Assembly: GCA_033764095.1 (NCBI GenBank) | Contig: JANRJF010000020.1 | Span: 1-25,821 of the forward strand | DNA length: 25,821 bases | Reading direction: 5' to 3' | Source of the DNA: JBDTMT01 sp033764095 | Lineage (GTDB): Bacteria > Desulfobacterota > Binatia > HRBIN30 > CADEER01 | Shown here: in pieces, positions 7,136 through 15,728 of the stretch | Position numbering within the stretch: the first letter of the stretch is position 1 | How the letters are laid out: each line of letters opens with the position of its first letter | Position numbers and translations under genes: made by a program | Notes under the pieces: generated by a model | What the model saw: the letters and a program-made list of their open reading frames with translations, nothing else | Told to the model about the DNA's origin: nothing | The model's database searches: none

Positions 7136-8215
7136 ATGCCCGCCGAGCTCGAGGCGGCGCTGGCCGCGCGCGGGGCGGTGCTCGCACTGTTCGAGGCGCT
7201 GACGCTGCCGGCGCACTTCGGCGACCCGGCGCGCGAGTGGCGCGCCGCGCGCGAGGGCGCCGCGGTGATCGCCGCGACCTATCGTCAGCTGATCGCCGCC
7301 ACCGGCGGCGACCGGATCGACTTCCTGCAGGGCATGCTGTCGAACGACGTCAAGGCCTTGGTGGACGGGCAGGGCGTCTATGCCGCGGTGCTCGATCAGA
7401 CCGGCAAGGTCGCCACCGACCTGCGCGTCTATGCCGAGCCGCAGCGCCTGCTGCTCGACGTGGTCGCCTGGCGCGCTGCGCTGCTGCGCGAACGGCTGGA
7501 GAAGTACCTGGTCGCCGACGACGTCGAGCTGGAGCCGCTGGTCGACGAGATCCCGCTGGTGCAGCTGGAGGGGCCGCTGGCAGCGGCGGTGGCGCGCGAA
7601 GCGCTCGGCCTCGACGCCCTGCCGGTCGAGCCGCTGGCGCACGCCCGCGCCTCGTTCCAGGGCGCAGCGGTGCGGGTGGTGCGCGCGTCCGAGGTGTGGC
7701 GCCAGGGGGTCCTGCTGTGCGGGCCGCCGGCGCGCCTCGGCGGACTGCTTGACGCCTGTTGCGAGGCGGGCGGCACGCTCGCCGGCATGCAGGCGCTCGA
7801 TGCGCTGCGCATCGAGGCCGGGGTCGCCTGGCCGGGGCGCGACATGGACGACTCGACCCTGATCATGGAGACCGGTCGCGAGGCGGCGGTGAGCTTCAAC
7901 AAGGGGTGCTACCTCGGACAGGAAGTGGTCGAGCGCATCGCCGCGCGCGGCCACGTCAACCGGCGGCTGAGCGGTCTGCAACTCGACGCGGACGCACTGC
8001 CGGCGCCGCGCACGCCGGTGTTGGCCGACGGCCGCGAGGTCGGCTATGTCACCAGCGCCACGCACTCGCCGCTGCTCGGGCGGGGCATCGCGTTGGCCTA
8101 CATACATCGCAGACATTGGGCCCCGGGGGAGCGACTGCGCGTCGGCGACGCCGATGCGACGGTCGTCGCGCTGCCGTTCGACCGGGCGCCGATCGAGGAG
8201 GACTCAGAGGCATGA
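7136..8215 (+). CDS. ygfZ: Folate-binding YgfZ/GcvT-like protein
   Basis: A 359-residue protein of the YgfZ (COG0354) family, tetrahydrofolate-binding relatives of the glycine-cleavage T-protein that help assemble or repair Fe-S enzymes. The family signature KGCYLGQE sits at residues 256-263, followed by VVERIAARGHVNRRL. The N-terminal GcvT-like folate domain (about 40-150, with DFLQGMLSND) and the C-terminal barrel (about 285-350) are both present. The functional cysteine is C258. The gene begins 5 nt after the sulfotransferase and overlaps the next small gene by 4 nt, so it is inside an operon. Confidence 0.9.
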   Translation: MPAELEAALAARGAVLALFEALTLPAHFGDPAREWRAAREGAAVIAATYRQLIAATGGDRIDFLQGMLSNDVKALVDGQGVYAAVLDQTGKVATDLRVYAEPQRLLLDVVAWRAALLRERLEKYLVADDVELEPLVDEIPLVQLEGPLAAAVAREALGLDALPVEPLAHARASFQGAAVRVVRASEVWRQGVLLCGPPARLGGLLDACCEAGGTLAGMQALDALRIEAGVAWPGRDMDDSTLIMETGREAAVSFNKGCYLGQEVVERIAARGHVNRRLSGLQLDADALPAPRTPVLADGREVGYVTSATHSPLLGRGIALAYIHRRHWAPGERLRVGDADATVVALPFDRAPIEEDSEA

Positions 8216-8505
8216 CGCAGCTCGGCAAGATCTACCTGTCGCCCGGTGGGATGCAGCTCATCGTCACCAAGGGCGGACCGGGCGTGCTCAGTGATGGCGA
8301 CACGCCGCTGCTGCGCGCCGATTCGGGAGAGAAGTTCGCTGCCGGCACGCCGGCCGGCGCCACCGCCATGCAGCTCGGCAAGCGCTACAAGTCGACCGAT
8401 GGTGCGGTCGAGGTGCTGATCAACAAGCCCGGCACCTGCGATCTGCGTTACGACGGCCAGGCGATGGAGCTGAAGGAAGCCAAGCCGCTGCCGTCCAGCG
8501 ACTGA
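8212..8505 (+). CDS. Small tandem-repeat protein, desulforedoxin-like but without the metal cysteines
   Basis: A 97-residue protein made of two similar halves: QLGKIYLSPGGMQLIVTKGG (residues 3-22) and QLGKRYKSTDGAVEVLINKP (residues 54-73). Each half resembles the desulforedoxin pattern YKCxxCGxxVxVLxxGxGxLxCCGxxM in length and hydrophobic spacing, but the cysteines are replaced: by S and G/D in the first pair, and by S-D (first half) or Y-D (second half) where CC is expected. The only Cys, in PGTCDLRYDG, is shifted. It is therefore either a metal-free duplicate of that fold or an unrelated beta-rich domain. It overlaps ygfZ by 4 nt. The duplication is seen directly; the fold relationship is inference. 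Confidence 0.7.
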   Translation: MTQLGKIYLSPGGMQLIVTKGGPGVLSDGDTPLLRADSGEKFAAGTPAGATAMQLGKRYKSTDGAVEVLINKPGTCDLRYDGQAMELKEAKPLPSSD

Positions 8506-8555
8506 CGGCGACGGCCGTCGGTCGCGTGGTCGTTGTCGGTCGAGCGGTGCCTGCG

Positions 8556-9296
8556 ATGGCGAAACGAGTCGCGACGGAGCCGGCGGTGCTGTTCGAGCTG
8601 GTCGACGGCGGGCGCATCGCGGTGGTCACGCTCAACCGGCCGCGGCGGCTCAACGCCTACGACGTGACCATGCGCGACGCGCTGTACGAGGCACTGACGG
8701 CGGTGCGCGACGATCCGGGCGTGCGCGCGATGATCCTGTGCGGCAACGGGCCGGCTTTCTCGACCGGCGGCGACGTCGCCGAGTTCGGCAGCGCGCCGTC
8801 GCCGACGCGCGCCCGCGAGGTGCGCTGGCTGCGCGACGTCTGGGGCACGCTGTGGAACCTGCCTCAGGTGACGATTGCCGCGGTGCACGGCTACGCGGTC
8901 GGCGGTGGCTGGGAGATGGCGCTGCTCTGCGACCAGTGCGTCGCCGCCACCGACGCCCGCTTCGCGCTACCCGAGACCAGCCTGGCGATGATTCCCGGTG
9001 TCGCCGGCACGCAGACGCTGCCGCGCCTCGCCGGGCTGGAGCGCGGCATGCACCACGTCCTCACCGGCGCCTGGCTCGACGCCGGCGCCGCGCAGGCGAT
9101 GGGCCTGGTGTCGCGCGTCGTGCCGCGCGCTCGCCTGCGCGCCGCGGCGCTGCGCCTGGCGCGCCAGGTGGCGCGCCTCGATGCCACGCTCGTCCGCCGG
9201 CTCAAGCGCGCCGTCAACGACGGCCTCGACCTGCCGCTCGCCAGCGCGCTGCGGCTCGAGGCGCGCTTCTCCGTGGTGACTGAAAGGACCGCATGA
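8556..9296 (+). CDS. Enoyl-CoA hydratase/isomerase family protein (crotonase, both Glu present)
   Basis: A 246-residue crotonase-fold protein, the first of three in the window. The oxyanion-hole region is GNGPAFSTGGDVAEF (about 63-77) and GYAVGGGWEMALLCD (112-126). Both hydratase glutamates are kept: E120 (GGWEM) and E140 (LPETSLAMIPG), so hydration of an enoyl-CoA is plausible. The ATG at 8556 is chosen over the in-frame GTG at 8526 because it begins closer to the conserved domain. The stop overlaps the start of the acyl-CoA ligase by 4 nt. Its substrate is probably shared with the two genes that follow. Confidence 0.9.
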   Translation: MAKRVATEPAVLFELVDGGRIAVVTLNRPRRLNAYDVTMRDALYEALTAVRDDPGVRAMILCGNGPAFSTGGDVAEFGSAPSPTRAREVRWLRDVWGTLWNLPQVTIAAVHGYAVGGGWEMALLCDQCVAATDARFALPETSLAMIPGVAGTQTLPRLAGLERGMHHVLTGAWLDAGAAQAMGLVSRVVPRARLRAAALRLARQVARLDATLVRRLKRAVNDGLDLPLASALRLEARFSVVTERTA

Positions 9297-10846
9297 ACAC
9301 CGCCAACTTCGTCGGGCTGCCGGCGCAGATGTTCCCCGAGCAGGAGATCCTGGTCTTCAACGACCGCCGCTACACCTACGGGCAGCTGTGGGAGACGGTG
9401 CAGAAGCTCGGCAACGCGCTGCGCGGGCTGGGAGTCAAAGCGGGCGATCGGGTCGGCGCGCTGCAGACCAACTCCGACCAGTACATCGCCGCCTACTACG
9501 CCACGGCCGCGATCGGGGCGGTGTTCGTGCCGCTCAACTACCGCGCCAAGCCGCCCGAGCTCGAGTACATGATCAACACCGCCGAGCTGACAGTGCTGAT
9601 GATCGGCAGCCGCTACGTCAACCTGGTGCGCGAGCTGCGCCCGGCGCTGAAGACGGTGCGGACGTATGTCGGCCTGGAGGCGCAGGGCGACGACCTGCAG
9701 CCGATCGAGGCCCTGATCGAGCGCGCGCCGCTGGAGTTCGAGGAGGCGCCGATCGACGACGACGACGTCACCATCCTCATGTACACGAGTGGCACCACGT
9801 CGCTGCCGAAGGGCGTCATGCTGCGCTACAACGACTTCACCGCCTACGTCGTCGGCAACACCGACATGGCGGACGGTACGCCGCGCGGCACCGCGCTGCT
9901 GTCGGCGCCGCTGTACCACATCGCCGGCGCGACCAGCATCATGACCTCGCTGTGGACCGGCCGGAAGCTGGTGGTGCTGCCGCAGTTCGATGCCACCGCC
10001 TGGCTGGAGGCGGTGCAGCGCGAGCGGGTGACGCACGCCTTCGTCGTGCCGACCATGCTCAAGCAGCTCATCGACCATCCCGACTTCGCCCGCTTCGACC
10101 TGTCGAGCCTGCAGAACCTCTCCTACGGCGGCGCCGCGATGCCGTTCCCGGTGATTCGCCGCGCCATCGAGGCCTTCCCGCGCTCGACCGGCTTCGTCAA
10201 CGCCTTCGGGCAGACCGAGACCACCTCGACGCTCACCGTGCTCGGGCCGGAGGATCACCAGCTCGACGGCACGGCGGAGGAGGTCGAGCGCAACCTGAAG
10301 CGCCTGGTGTCGATCGGCCGGCCGTTGCCCGACGTGCAGGTGAAGGTGGTGGACGACGACGGCAACGAGCTGCCGACCGATGCGGTCGGCGAGCTGTGGG
10401 TGTTCACGCCGCGCACCATGAAGGGCTATGCCGCCAAGGACGGCGAGGTCAGCAACCCGGCGCTGGAGGGCTGGCTGCCGACCCGCGACATGGGGTGGAT
10501 CGACGCCGACGGCTACATCTTCCTCGCCGGCCGCAAGGACGACATGATCATCCGCGGCGGCGAGAACATCTCGCCGGCCGAGGTCGAGGCGGTGCTCTAC
10601 TCGCACCAGGGCGTCGAGGAGGCGGCGGTGATCGGCCTGCCCGACGTCGAGTGGGGCCAGCGCGTTGCTGCCGTGGTGGTGCCGCGCCCTGGCGTGACGA
10701 TCGACGAAGCGGAGCTCACCGAGTTCTGCAAGCAGCGCCTCGCCAGCTTCAAGAAGCCCGAGGTCTTCCACTTCGCCGACGCGCTGCCGAAGAACCAGAT
10801 GGGCAAGGTGTTGAAGAAGGATCTGCGCGCGCAGCTGGGCGGCTGA
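9293..10846 (+). CDS. Acyl-CoA synthetase (AMP-forming)
   Basis: A 517-residue member of the ANL adenylating superfamily. The ATP/phosphate loop is YTSGTTSLPKG at 164-174. Further motifs are FGQTETTS, the hinge region LAGRKDDMIIRGGENI, and the C-terminal catalytic lysine K505 in NQMGKVLKK. The length and core motifs fit a medium/long-chain or aromatic acyl-CoA ligase. It activates a free acid to its CoA thioester in the cytoplasm. It sits between two crotonases, with a 4-nt overlap upstream and a 1-nt overlap downstream, which suggests one pathway of acid activation and beta-oxidation-like processing. The substrate is unknown. Confidence 0.94.
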   Translation: MNTANFVGLPAQMFPEQEILVFNDRRYTYGQLWETVQKLGNALRGLGVKAGDRVGALQTNSDQYIAAYYATAAIGAVFVPLNYRAKPPELEYMINTAELTVLMIGSRYVNLVRELRPALKTVRTYVGLEAQGDDLQPIEALIERAPLEFEEAPIDDDDVTILMYTSGTTSLPKGVMLRYNDFTAYVVGNTDMADGTPRGTALLSAPLYHIAGATSIMTSLWTGRKLVVLPQFDATAWLEAVQRERVTHAFVVPTMLKQLIDHPDFARFDLSSLQNLSYGGAAMPFPVIRRAIEAFPRSTGFVNAFGQTETTSTLTVLGPEDHQLDGTAEEVERNLKRLVSIGRPLPDVQVKVVDDDGNELPTDAVGELWVFTPRTMKGYAAKDGEVSNPALEGWLPTRDMGWIDADGYIFLAGRKDDMIIRGGENISPAEVEAVLYSHQGVEEAAVIGLPDVEWGQRVAAVVVPRPGVTIDEAELTEFCKQRLASFKKPEVFHFADALPKNQMGKVLKKDLRAQLGG

Positions 10847-11628
10847 TGGCGGTGCCGAGACGAGTCCGCGCGGCGCCGGCGCGCCGCGCCCTGAGCCTGC
10901 GGCCGGCGCCGCGCCGCGCCGCGCTGGCGCGCATCCGCGACGGCATCGCCACCATCGCGCTGCCGCAGCCGCGCGGCGATCAGGCGCTGGCGCCGCAGCT
11001 GGTCGCCGCCGCCGAGGTGATCGCGCACGACGAATCGGTGCGCGTCGTGGTGCTGCACGGTCCGCCCGGCCTGTTCTGCCTCGGCGATGAGGGCGCCGCG
11101 CCGGAGTGGCCGGACTGGGTCGGCGCCATCGGCAATCTGGCCGTGCCGGTGATCGCCGCGGTCGGTGGCGGCGCCGACGCCGCCGGTGCCGAGCTGGCGC
11201 TCGCCGCCGACATCCGCGTCATGGCGCGGCGCGCCTGGTTCGCCTTTCCGCATCTCAGCCACGCGACGCTGCCGCGCCACGGCGCGACGCAGCGCCTGCC
11301 GCGCCTGATCGGCCGCAGCCGGGCGCTGGAGCTGCTGCTCACCGGGCGTCGCGTCGGGGCGCGCGAGGCGCAGCGCATCGGCCTCGCCTCGGTGGTCGCC
11401 GCGCAGCCGCTGATGGCGGCGCGCGCGCTCGCCTCCGAGCTCTGCACCAAAGGTCCGATCGCCCTGCGCCTGGCCAAGGAAGCGGTCGCCAAGAGCCTCG
11501 ACCTGACGCTCGAGCAGGGCGTCCGCCTGGAGCAGGACCTCTACGTGCTGCTGCAGACGACGCGCGACCGCGCCGAAGGGGTGCGCGCCTTCGTGGCCAA
11601 ACGGCCGCCGAAGTTCCGAGGGAAATAG
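10846..11628 (+). CDS. Enoyl-CoA hydratase/isomerase family protein with one active-site Glu replaced
   Basis: A 260-residue crotonase-fold protein with an extra Arg/Ala/Pro-rich N-terminus of about 25 residues. The first glutamate aligns at E116 (AGAELALAAD), but the position of the second hydratase glutamate is H136 (FPHLSHATLP, where active enzymes have PE). The GGG loop is modified as well (GGGADAAGAEL). It is probably not a standard hydratase and may be an isomerase, a thioesterase-like member or a non-catalytic partner. The start overlaps the acyl-CoA ligase stop (TGATG). The basic N-terminus could mean a later true start, but no better start with a ribosome binding site was seen. Confidence 0.82.
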   Translation: MAVPRRVRAAPARRALSLRPAPRRAALARIRDGIATIALPQPRGDQALAPQLVAAAEVIAHDESVRVVVLHGPPGLFCLGDEGAAPEWPDWVGAIGNLAVPVIAAVGGGADAAGAELALAADIRVMARRAWFAFPHLSHATLPRHGATQRLPRLIGRSRALELLLTGRRVGAREAQRIGLASVVAAQPLMAARALASELCTKGPIALRLAKEAVAKSLDLTLEQGVRLEQDLYVLLQTTRDRAEGVRAFVAKRPPKFRGK

Positions 11629-11703
11629 GTTGTCAGGTTATTGGTTGTCAGTTGTCAGGTCGGAGTGAGCTGCTGCTGACCCTACAACCAACAACGACCA
11701 ACC
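11627..11703. repeat. Dispersed GTTGTCAG-type repeat (family C) at a convergent junction
   Basis: The 79-nt gap between the converging crotonase and lipoprotein genes is filled by repeats of GGTTGTCAG and GTTGTCAG on the left and their imperfect complement (ACAACCAACAACGACCAACC) on the right. It can fold back on itself with several mismatches. It is much richer in A/T than the flanking genes. A short remnant, GTTGTCAGACGTCAG, also occurs at 12271-12285 across the stop codon of the third crotonase gene. Confidence 0.72.
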
Positions 11704-11707
11704 TGCG

Positions 11708-12193
11708 TCACTGTTCCAGCAGCACCCGGTGCGAGCGCTCCGTCTTCAGGCGGCCCTCGGCGATGTCGTCGGCGAAGACGTGTTCCAGCAGGGCGTACAG
11801 GGCGTCGGCCTCGTCGTCGGCGCCGTCGGTGAGGATCACCGCTGACCAGCGGTCGTCGCAGGAGAACTCCTGCACCCACACCGTCGACCAGCTCGGCAGC
11901 CACAGGGTCTCGCCGCGCCAGCTCTTCTCGTAGGTGTGCCGATCCGGCGCGGTACTGCCGCAGCCGAGCCCATCGCTGGCGCGGTAGTACGCGCCCATGT
12001 CCTGGAATCCCTGCGCCTGCAGCATCACCGCCATCTGCGCCCGCATGCTCCGCTGATCGGCGTTCAGCCCGTCCGGCGCCGGCGTCTGGAAGCGGTACAC
12101 CGGCGAGCACGCGGCCACGGCCGCCAGCGCGATCGTCGCCAGCGCGCCCCGGACGATTCGGATGCTGCGATGGATACGCATTGAACGGTTCAT
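11708..12193 (-). CDS. Putative lipoprotein of unknown function
   Basis: A 161-residue protein that I do not recognise. The N-terminus is a basic stretch, then a hydrophobic run ALATIALAAVAAC: a lipoprotein signal with the acylated cysteine at C29. The mature part is hydrophilic and includes QGFQDMGAYYR, a CGSTAPDRH region with a cysteine, and WVQEFSCDDRW with another, so a disulfide is possible. It would be anchored to the inner or outer membrane. The start ATG at 12193 and an in-frame ATG at 12181 both leave a workable signal. It follows the third crotonase gene on the same strand by 88 nt. Confidence 0.75.
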   Translation of the reverse strand: MNRSMRIHRSIRIVRGALATIALAAVAACSPVYRFQTPAPDGLNADQRSMRAQMAVMLQAQGFQDMGAYYRASDGLGCGSTAPDRHTYEKSWRGETLWLPSWSTVWVQEFSCDDRWSAVILTDGADDEADALYALLEHVFADDIAEGRLKTERSHRVLLEQ

Positions 12194-12281
12194 CTGGTTT
12201 CCACGTCAGTCCGAGTGTCGCACGTAGCGCCGAAACGCCAAGCCAGAACCCAATTGATCCGACTCGACCCGTTGTCAGACG

Positions 12282-13049
12282 TCAGCGCGGCCAGATCGGC
12301 GGGCGCTTGTCGATGAACGCCTGGAAGCCCTCGGCGCATTCGGCGCTGCGGATCGAGCGGCCGAACATGGTCATCTCGAACATCGGCAGCTGGCGGTTCA
12401 TCTCCTGCTTGAGCGCGGCGCGCGCCGCCGGGCCGGTGCGGCGGATGTGCTCCAGGGTCTGCTCGACGACGGTCGACAGCTCGGCGTGAGGCACCACCTT
12501 GGCGACCAGGCCGATGCGCTCGGCCTCCCTGGCGTCGATCACCGCGGCGGTGAAGAGCAGGTACTTGGCCAGCGCGGTGCCGACGCGGGCCGGCAGGCGG
12601 GCCGGCAGGAAGGGGTCGGCGACGCCGCGCAGCAGCTCCGGGGCGCGGAAAGTGGCGTGGTCGGAGGCGATGGAGATGTCGCCACACAGCACCATGTTGA
12701 GGCCGCCGCCCTGGCACAGGCCGTTGACCGCGGTGACGACGATCTTGTCGATGGTTTCCAGCTGGCGGAAGGGCAGCAGGTCGAGGCCGTCGGTCTGGCG
12801 GTCCAGGTTGGTGCCGCCCTCGTGCTGGCCGCCCATCTCGCCACCGACGCAGAACACGTCGCCGGTGCCGGTGAGCAGCAGGGCGTCGACCTCGGGGTTG
12901 CGGTCGGCGAGCACGGCGGCTTTCTTGATGCCGTGGTACATCTCGATGGTGCAGGCGTTGCGGCGCTCCGGTCGGTTGATGACGACGCGCAGGACGCCGT
13001 CCTCCAGGCTGCCGTCGAGGTACTGGGAATCGAGGTCGACACGCGACAT
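12282..13049 (-). CDS. Enoyl-CoA hydratase/isomerase family protein (crotonase, first Glu is Asn)
   Basis: A 255-residue crotonase-fold protein. The oxyanion loops TGTGDVFCVGGEMGG (60-74) and NGLCQGGGLNMVLCGD (109-124) are present. The first hydratase glutamate is N118, whereas the second is kept as E138 (APELLRG). A single remaining acid is typical of isomerases and other non-hydratase members, so the usual hydration step is doubtful. The start ATG at 13049 is supported by AAGGAG (13056-13061 on the opposite strand) 6 nt upstream. It is divergent from the glycosidase-glycosyltransferase gene. Confidence 0.9.
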   Translation of the reverse strand: MSRVDLDSQYLDGSLEDGVLRVVINRPERRNACTIEMYHGIKKAAVLADRNPEVDALLLTGTGDVFCVGGEMGGQHEGGTNLDRQTDGLDLLPFRQLETIDKIVVTAVNGLCQGGGLNMVLCGDISIASDHATFRAPELLRGVADPFLPARLPARVGTALAKYLLFTAAVIDAREAERIGLVAKVVPHAELSTVVEQTLEHIRRTGPAARAALKQEMNRQLPMFEMTMFGRSIRSAECAEGFQAFIDKRPPIWPR

Positions 13050-13055
13050 GACAGG

Positions 13056-13061
13056 CTCCTT
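13056..13061 (-). promoter_or_regulatory. Ribosome binding site deciding the start of the third crotonase
   Basis: AAGGAG on the minus strand, 6 nt before the ATG at 13049. It rejects the much longer open frame that continues upstream through the antisense of the next gene. Confidence 0.8.
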
Positions 13062-13196
13062 CAGGCCCTGCGGGAGTAGGTCGCGGCGGGTGTACGGGTC
13101 AAGCGCCACCGGCTTGATTCGCCGCGCGCTTCCGTGCAGACACTGCCCGGTCATGCCCCGGCCGCGACGCGCCCGCGTCGATCGAGAACGCGTCTG

Positions 13197-15728
13197 ATGG
13201 CGGCACCCGTCCCCGTCACGATCGGCCGTACCTGGCCGCAGCTCGAAGCCGGCCGCCTGAGCGCGCGCGGCAAGTTCTTCTTCCGCGGCGCCGAGAAGCA
13301 GTTCCTGCAGAGCGTCACCTACGGCCCCTTCGCGCCCGGCGAGGACGGCACCCAGTTCCCGCGTCCGGCCCTGGCGCAACGCGACTTCGCGCTGATGCGC
13401 GAGCTGGGCGCCAACGCCATCCGCACCTTCACGGTGCCGCCCACCTGGCTGCTCGACCTCGCCGGCCAGTTCGGCCTCGGCGTGCTGGTCGGGCTGCCGT
13501 GGACCGAGCACGTCGCCTTCCTGGAGAGCCCGCGCGTCGTCGCCGAGGTGCGCGGCGCGGTGCGCGACGGCGTGCGCCGCTGCCAGCGCCACCCGGCCAT
13601 CCAGGCGTACTTCGTCGGCAACGAGATCCCGCCCGACATCGTGCGCTGGCTCGGCGCCGAGCGCGTGCAGGCGTTCGTCGAGTCGCTCGCCGACACGGTC
13701 AAGCAGGACGACCCGCAGGCGCTGGTCAGTTACGCCAACTTCCCGCCCACCGAGTACCTCGACCTCGCCAGCCTCGATTTCGTCTCCTTCAACGTCTACC
13801 TGCACCGCGAGCCCGACTTCCGCCGCTACCTGATGCGGCTGCAGAACCTGGCCGGCGACAAGCCGCTGGTGTTGACCGAGTTCGGCGTCGACTCGATGCG
13901 CGAAGGCCCCGAGCACCAGGCCGAGATCCTCGCCAGGCAGGTGCGGGCGGCGTTCGAGCTCGGCGTCGCCGGCACGTCGATCTTCTCCTGGACCGACGAC
14001 TGGTTCACCGGCGGCTTCCAGGTCGAGGACTGGGCCTTCGGCCTGGTCGACCGCGAGCGCAACCGCAAGCCGGCGTTCACCGCGGTGCAACGCCTTTATC
14101 GCCAGTCGCTGCCGCCGCCGGCTGCCAGGCAGCCGAAGATCTCGGTGGTGATCTGCGCGTACAACGCCGAGCGCACGATGGAGGCCTGCCTGCAGTCGCT
14201 GCGCGAGCTGCGCTATCCGGACTTCGAGGTGATCGTCGTCAACGACGGCTCGACCGACCGCACGCTGGAGATCTCGCAGCGCTTTCCCGAGGCGCGCATC
14301 ATCTCGCAGGAGAACAAGGGCCTGAGCGTCGCGCGCAACGTCGGCATCGAGGCGGCGACCGGCGAGATCGTCGCCTTCACCGACTCCGACTGCGTCGTCG
14401 ACCCCGACTGGCTGACCTACCTGGCGCACACCTTCGTCAACGGCGGCTTCGTCGCGGTCGGCGGGCCGAACCTGCCGCCGCCGGAGGAGTCGCGCACCGC
14501 CGCCTGCGTGGCGTGCTCGCCGGGCGGGCCGACGCACGTGTTGCTCAACGACGACGTCGCCGAGCACATCCCCGGCTGCAACATGGCCTTCCGCCGCGAC
14601 GAGCTGCGCGCGCTCGGCGGCTTCGACGCGATCTTCCGCGCCGCCGGCGACGACGTCGACCTGTGCTGGCGCCTGCAGGACGCCGGACACGTCATCGGCT
14701 TCAGCCCGGCGGCGATGGTCTGGCACTTCCGCCGCAACACCGTGAAGGCCTACCTGAAGCAGCAACGCGGCTACGGCGCCGCCGAGGCGATGCTGTATTT
14801 CAAGCATCCGACCCGCTTCAACATGCTCGGCCAGTCGAAGTGGCTGGGCCGCATCTACGGCGACCTGGAGCACTCGCTCTTCCTGCGCCGGCCGGTGATC
14901 TACTACGGCACCTTCGGCCGCGCCTTCTTCCAGACGCTCTACGAGGCGCCGTCGTCGATCCTCGCCTTCCTGCCGTTCACATTGGAGTGGAATCTGATCA
15001 GCGTGCTGATCCTGATCGGCGCGCTCGGCGCCGGCGCCTGGGGACTGCTCGGCACGCTGCCGTTGCTGGTCGCCTTCGTCGCCGCCGGCGCGACGGCGTG
15101 GCGGGCACGGCTCGACCCGCGCTACGACACCGCCTCGAGCCGCGCGTTGGTGGCGCTGCTCACCTATCTCGGCCCGCTGCTGCGCAGTTGGGAGCGTTAC
15201 CGCGCCCGCCTGGAAGGCACCGCGCCGATCGAGCGCGTGCAGTTCACCACCGCCTCGCAACGCCCGCGCATCGACTGGCGGCGGCGCGCCATGGCGCTGG
15301 CGTTCTGGTCGGAGGAGGGGATCGAGAAGGAAACGCTGCTGCAGGCGGTGATCGACTTCCTCAAACCGCGTGGCTTCCAGATCGCCATCGACCAGGGCTG
15401 GAGCGCCTGGGACGTCGAGGTGCACCGCGGCCTGTGGGCGCGCGCCAACCTGATGGTGGCGGTGGAGAACCACGGCTCCGGCAAGCGCGTGCTGCGCGTC
15501 CGCGCCGCGGCGCATGCGTCCTTCCTGGCACGCGCTGCGCTCGGCGGCCTGGCCGCCGGCGTGCTGCTGCTGGCGCTGCTGGCGCCGCCGGCGATCGCGG
15601 TGGCCGGCGCGCTGCTCGGCGGCGCCGGCGCCGCGCTGATCGCGCGTTCGGTGCTGCGCCTCGGCGGCGTCGTGCACCAGGTCGTGGAGATCGCCGCGAC
15701 GCGCCTCGGGTTGAGCGCGGCGCCATGA
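13197..15728 (+). CDS. Bifunctional clan GH-A glycosidase / GT2 glycosyltransferase, membrane-bound
   Basis: An 843-residue fusion. Residues 25-305 form a TIM-barrel glycosidase of clan GH-A (GH2/GH5-like): acid/base N142-E143 in FVGNEIPP and nucleophile E228 in LTEFGVDS. Residues 314-540 form a family 2 glycosyltransferase: VVICAYNAERT, VNDGSTDRT (348-356), DSD at 396-398 as nucleotide-sugar/metal ligand, and GDDVDLCWRL (484-493) with the general base. Two hydrophobic segments follow at about 598-634 and 778-818, separated by a soluble domain (about 680-770), so it is anchored in the inner membrane. The ATG at 13197 is used; its ribosome site is weak. The stop overlaps the ABC transporter start by 4 nt. 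A protein that both adds and trims sugars is reminiscent of the GH17-GT2 fusions that make beta-glucans, but the GH family differs. Confidence 0.88.
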   Translation: MAAPVPVTIGRTWPQLEAGRLSARGKFFFRGAEKQFLQSVTYGPFAPGEDGTQFPRPALAQRDFALMRELGANAIRTFTVPPTWLLDLAGQFGLGVLVGLPWTEHVAFLESPRVVAEVRGAVRDGVRRCQRHPAIQAYFVGNEIPPDIVRWLGAERVQAFVESLADTVKQDDPQALVSYANFPPTEYLDLASLDFVSFNVYLHREPDFRRYLMRLQNLAGDKPLVLTEFGVDSMREGPEHQAEILARQVRAAFELGVAGTSIFSWTDDWFTGGFQVEDWAFGLVDRERNRKPAFTAVQRLYRQSLPPPAARQPKISVVICAYNAERTMEACLQSLRELRYPDFEVIVVNDGSTDRTLEISQRFPEARIISQENKGLSVARNVGIEAATGEIVAFTDSDCVVDPDWLTYLAHTFVNGGFVAVGGPNLPPPEESRTAACVACSPGGPTHVLLNDDVAEHIPGCNMAFRRDELRALGGFDAIFRAAGDDVDLCWRLQDAGHVIGFSPAAMVWHFRRNTVKAYLKQQRGYGAAEAMLYFKHPTRFNMLGQSKWLGRIYGDLEHSLFLRRPVIYYGTFGRAFFQTLYEAPSSILAFLPFTLEWNLISVLILIGALGAGAWGLLGTLPLLVAFVAAGATAWRARLDPRYDTASSRALVALLTYLGPLLRSWERYRARLEGTAPIERVQFTTASQRPRIDWRRRAMALAFWSEEGIEKETLLQAVIDFLKPRGFQIAIDQGWSAWDVEVHRGLWARANLMVAVENHGSGKRVLRVRAAAHASFLARAALGGLAAGVLLLALLAPPAIAVAGALLGGAGAALIARSVLRLGGVVHQVVEIAATRLGLSAAP

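Noticed and set aside
13050..15677. Minus-strand extension of the third crotonase gene through the GH-GT2 gene
   Set aside because: AAGGAG 6 nt before the ATG at 13049 sets the start; the extension is antisense shadow coding.
13499..15724. Open frame joined in frame upstream of the ABC transporter, giving a protein of over 1300 residues
   Set aside because: The upstream part is Arg-rich and out of frame with the GH-GT2 protein. The ABC transporter starts normally at the ATG at 15725.
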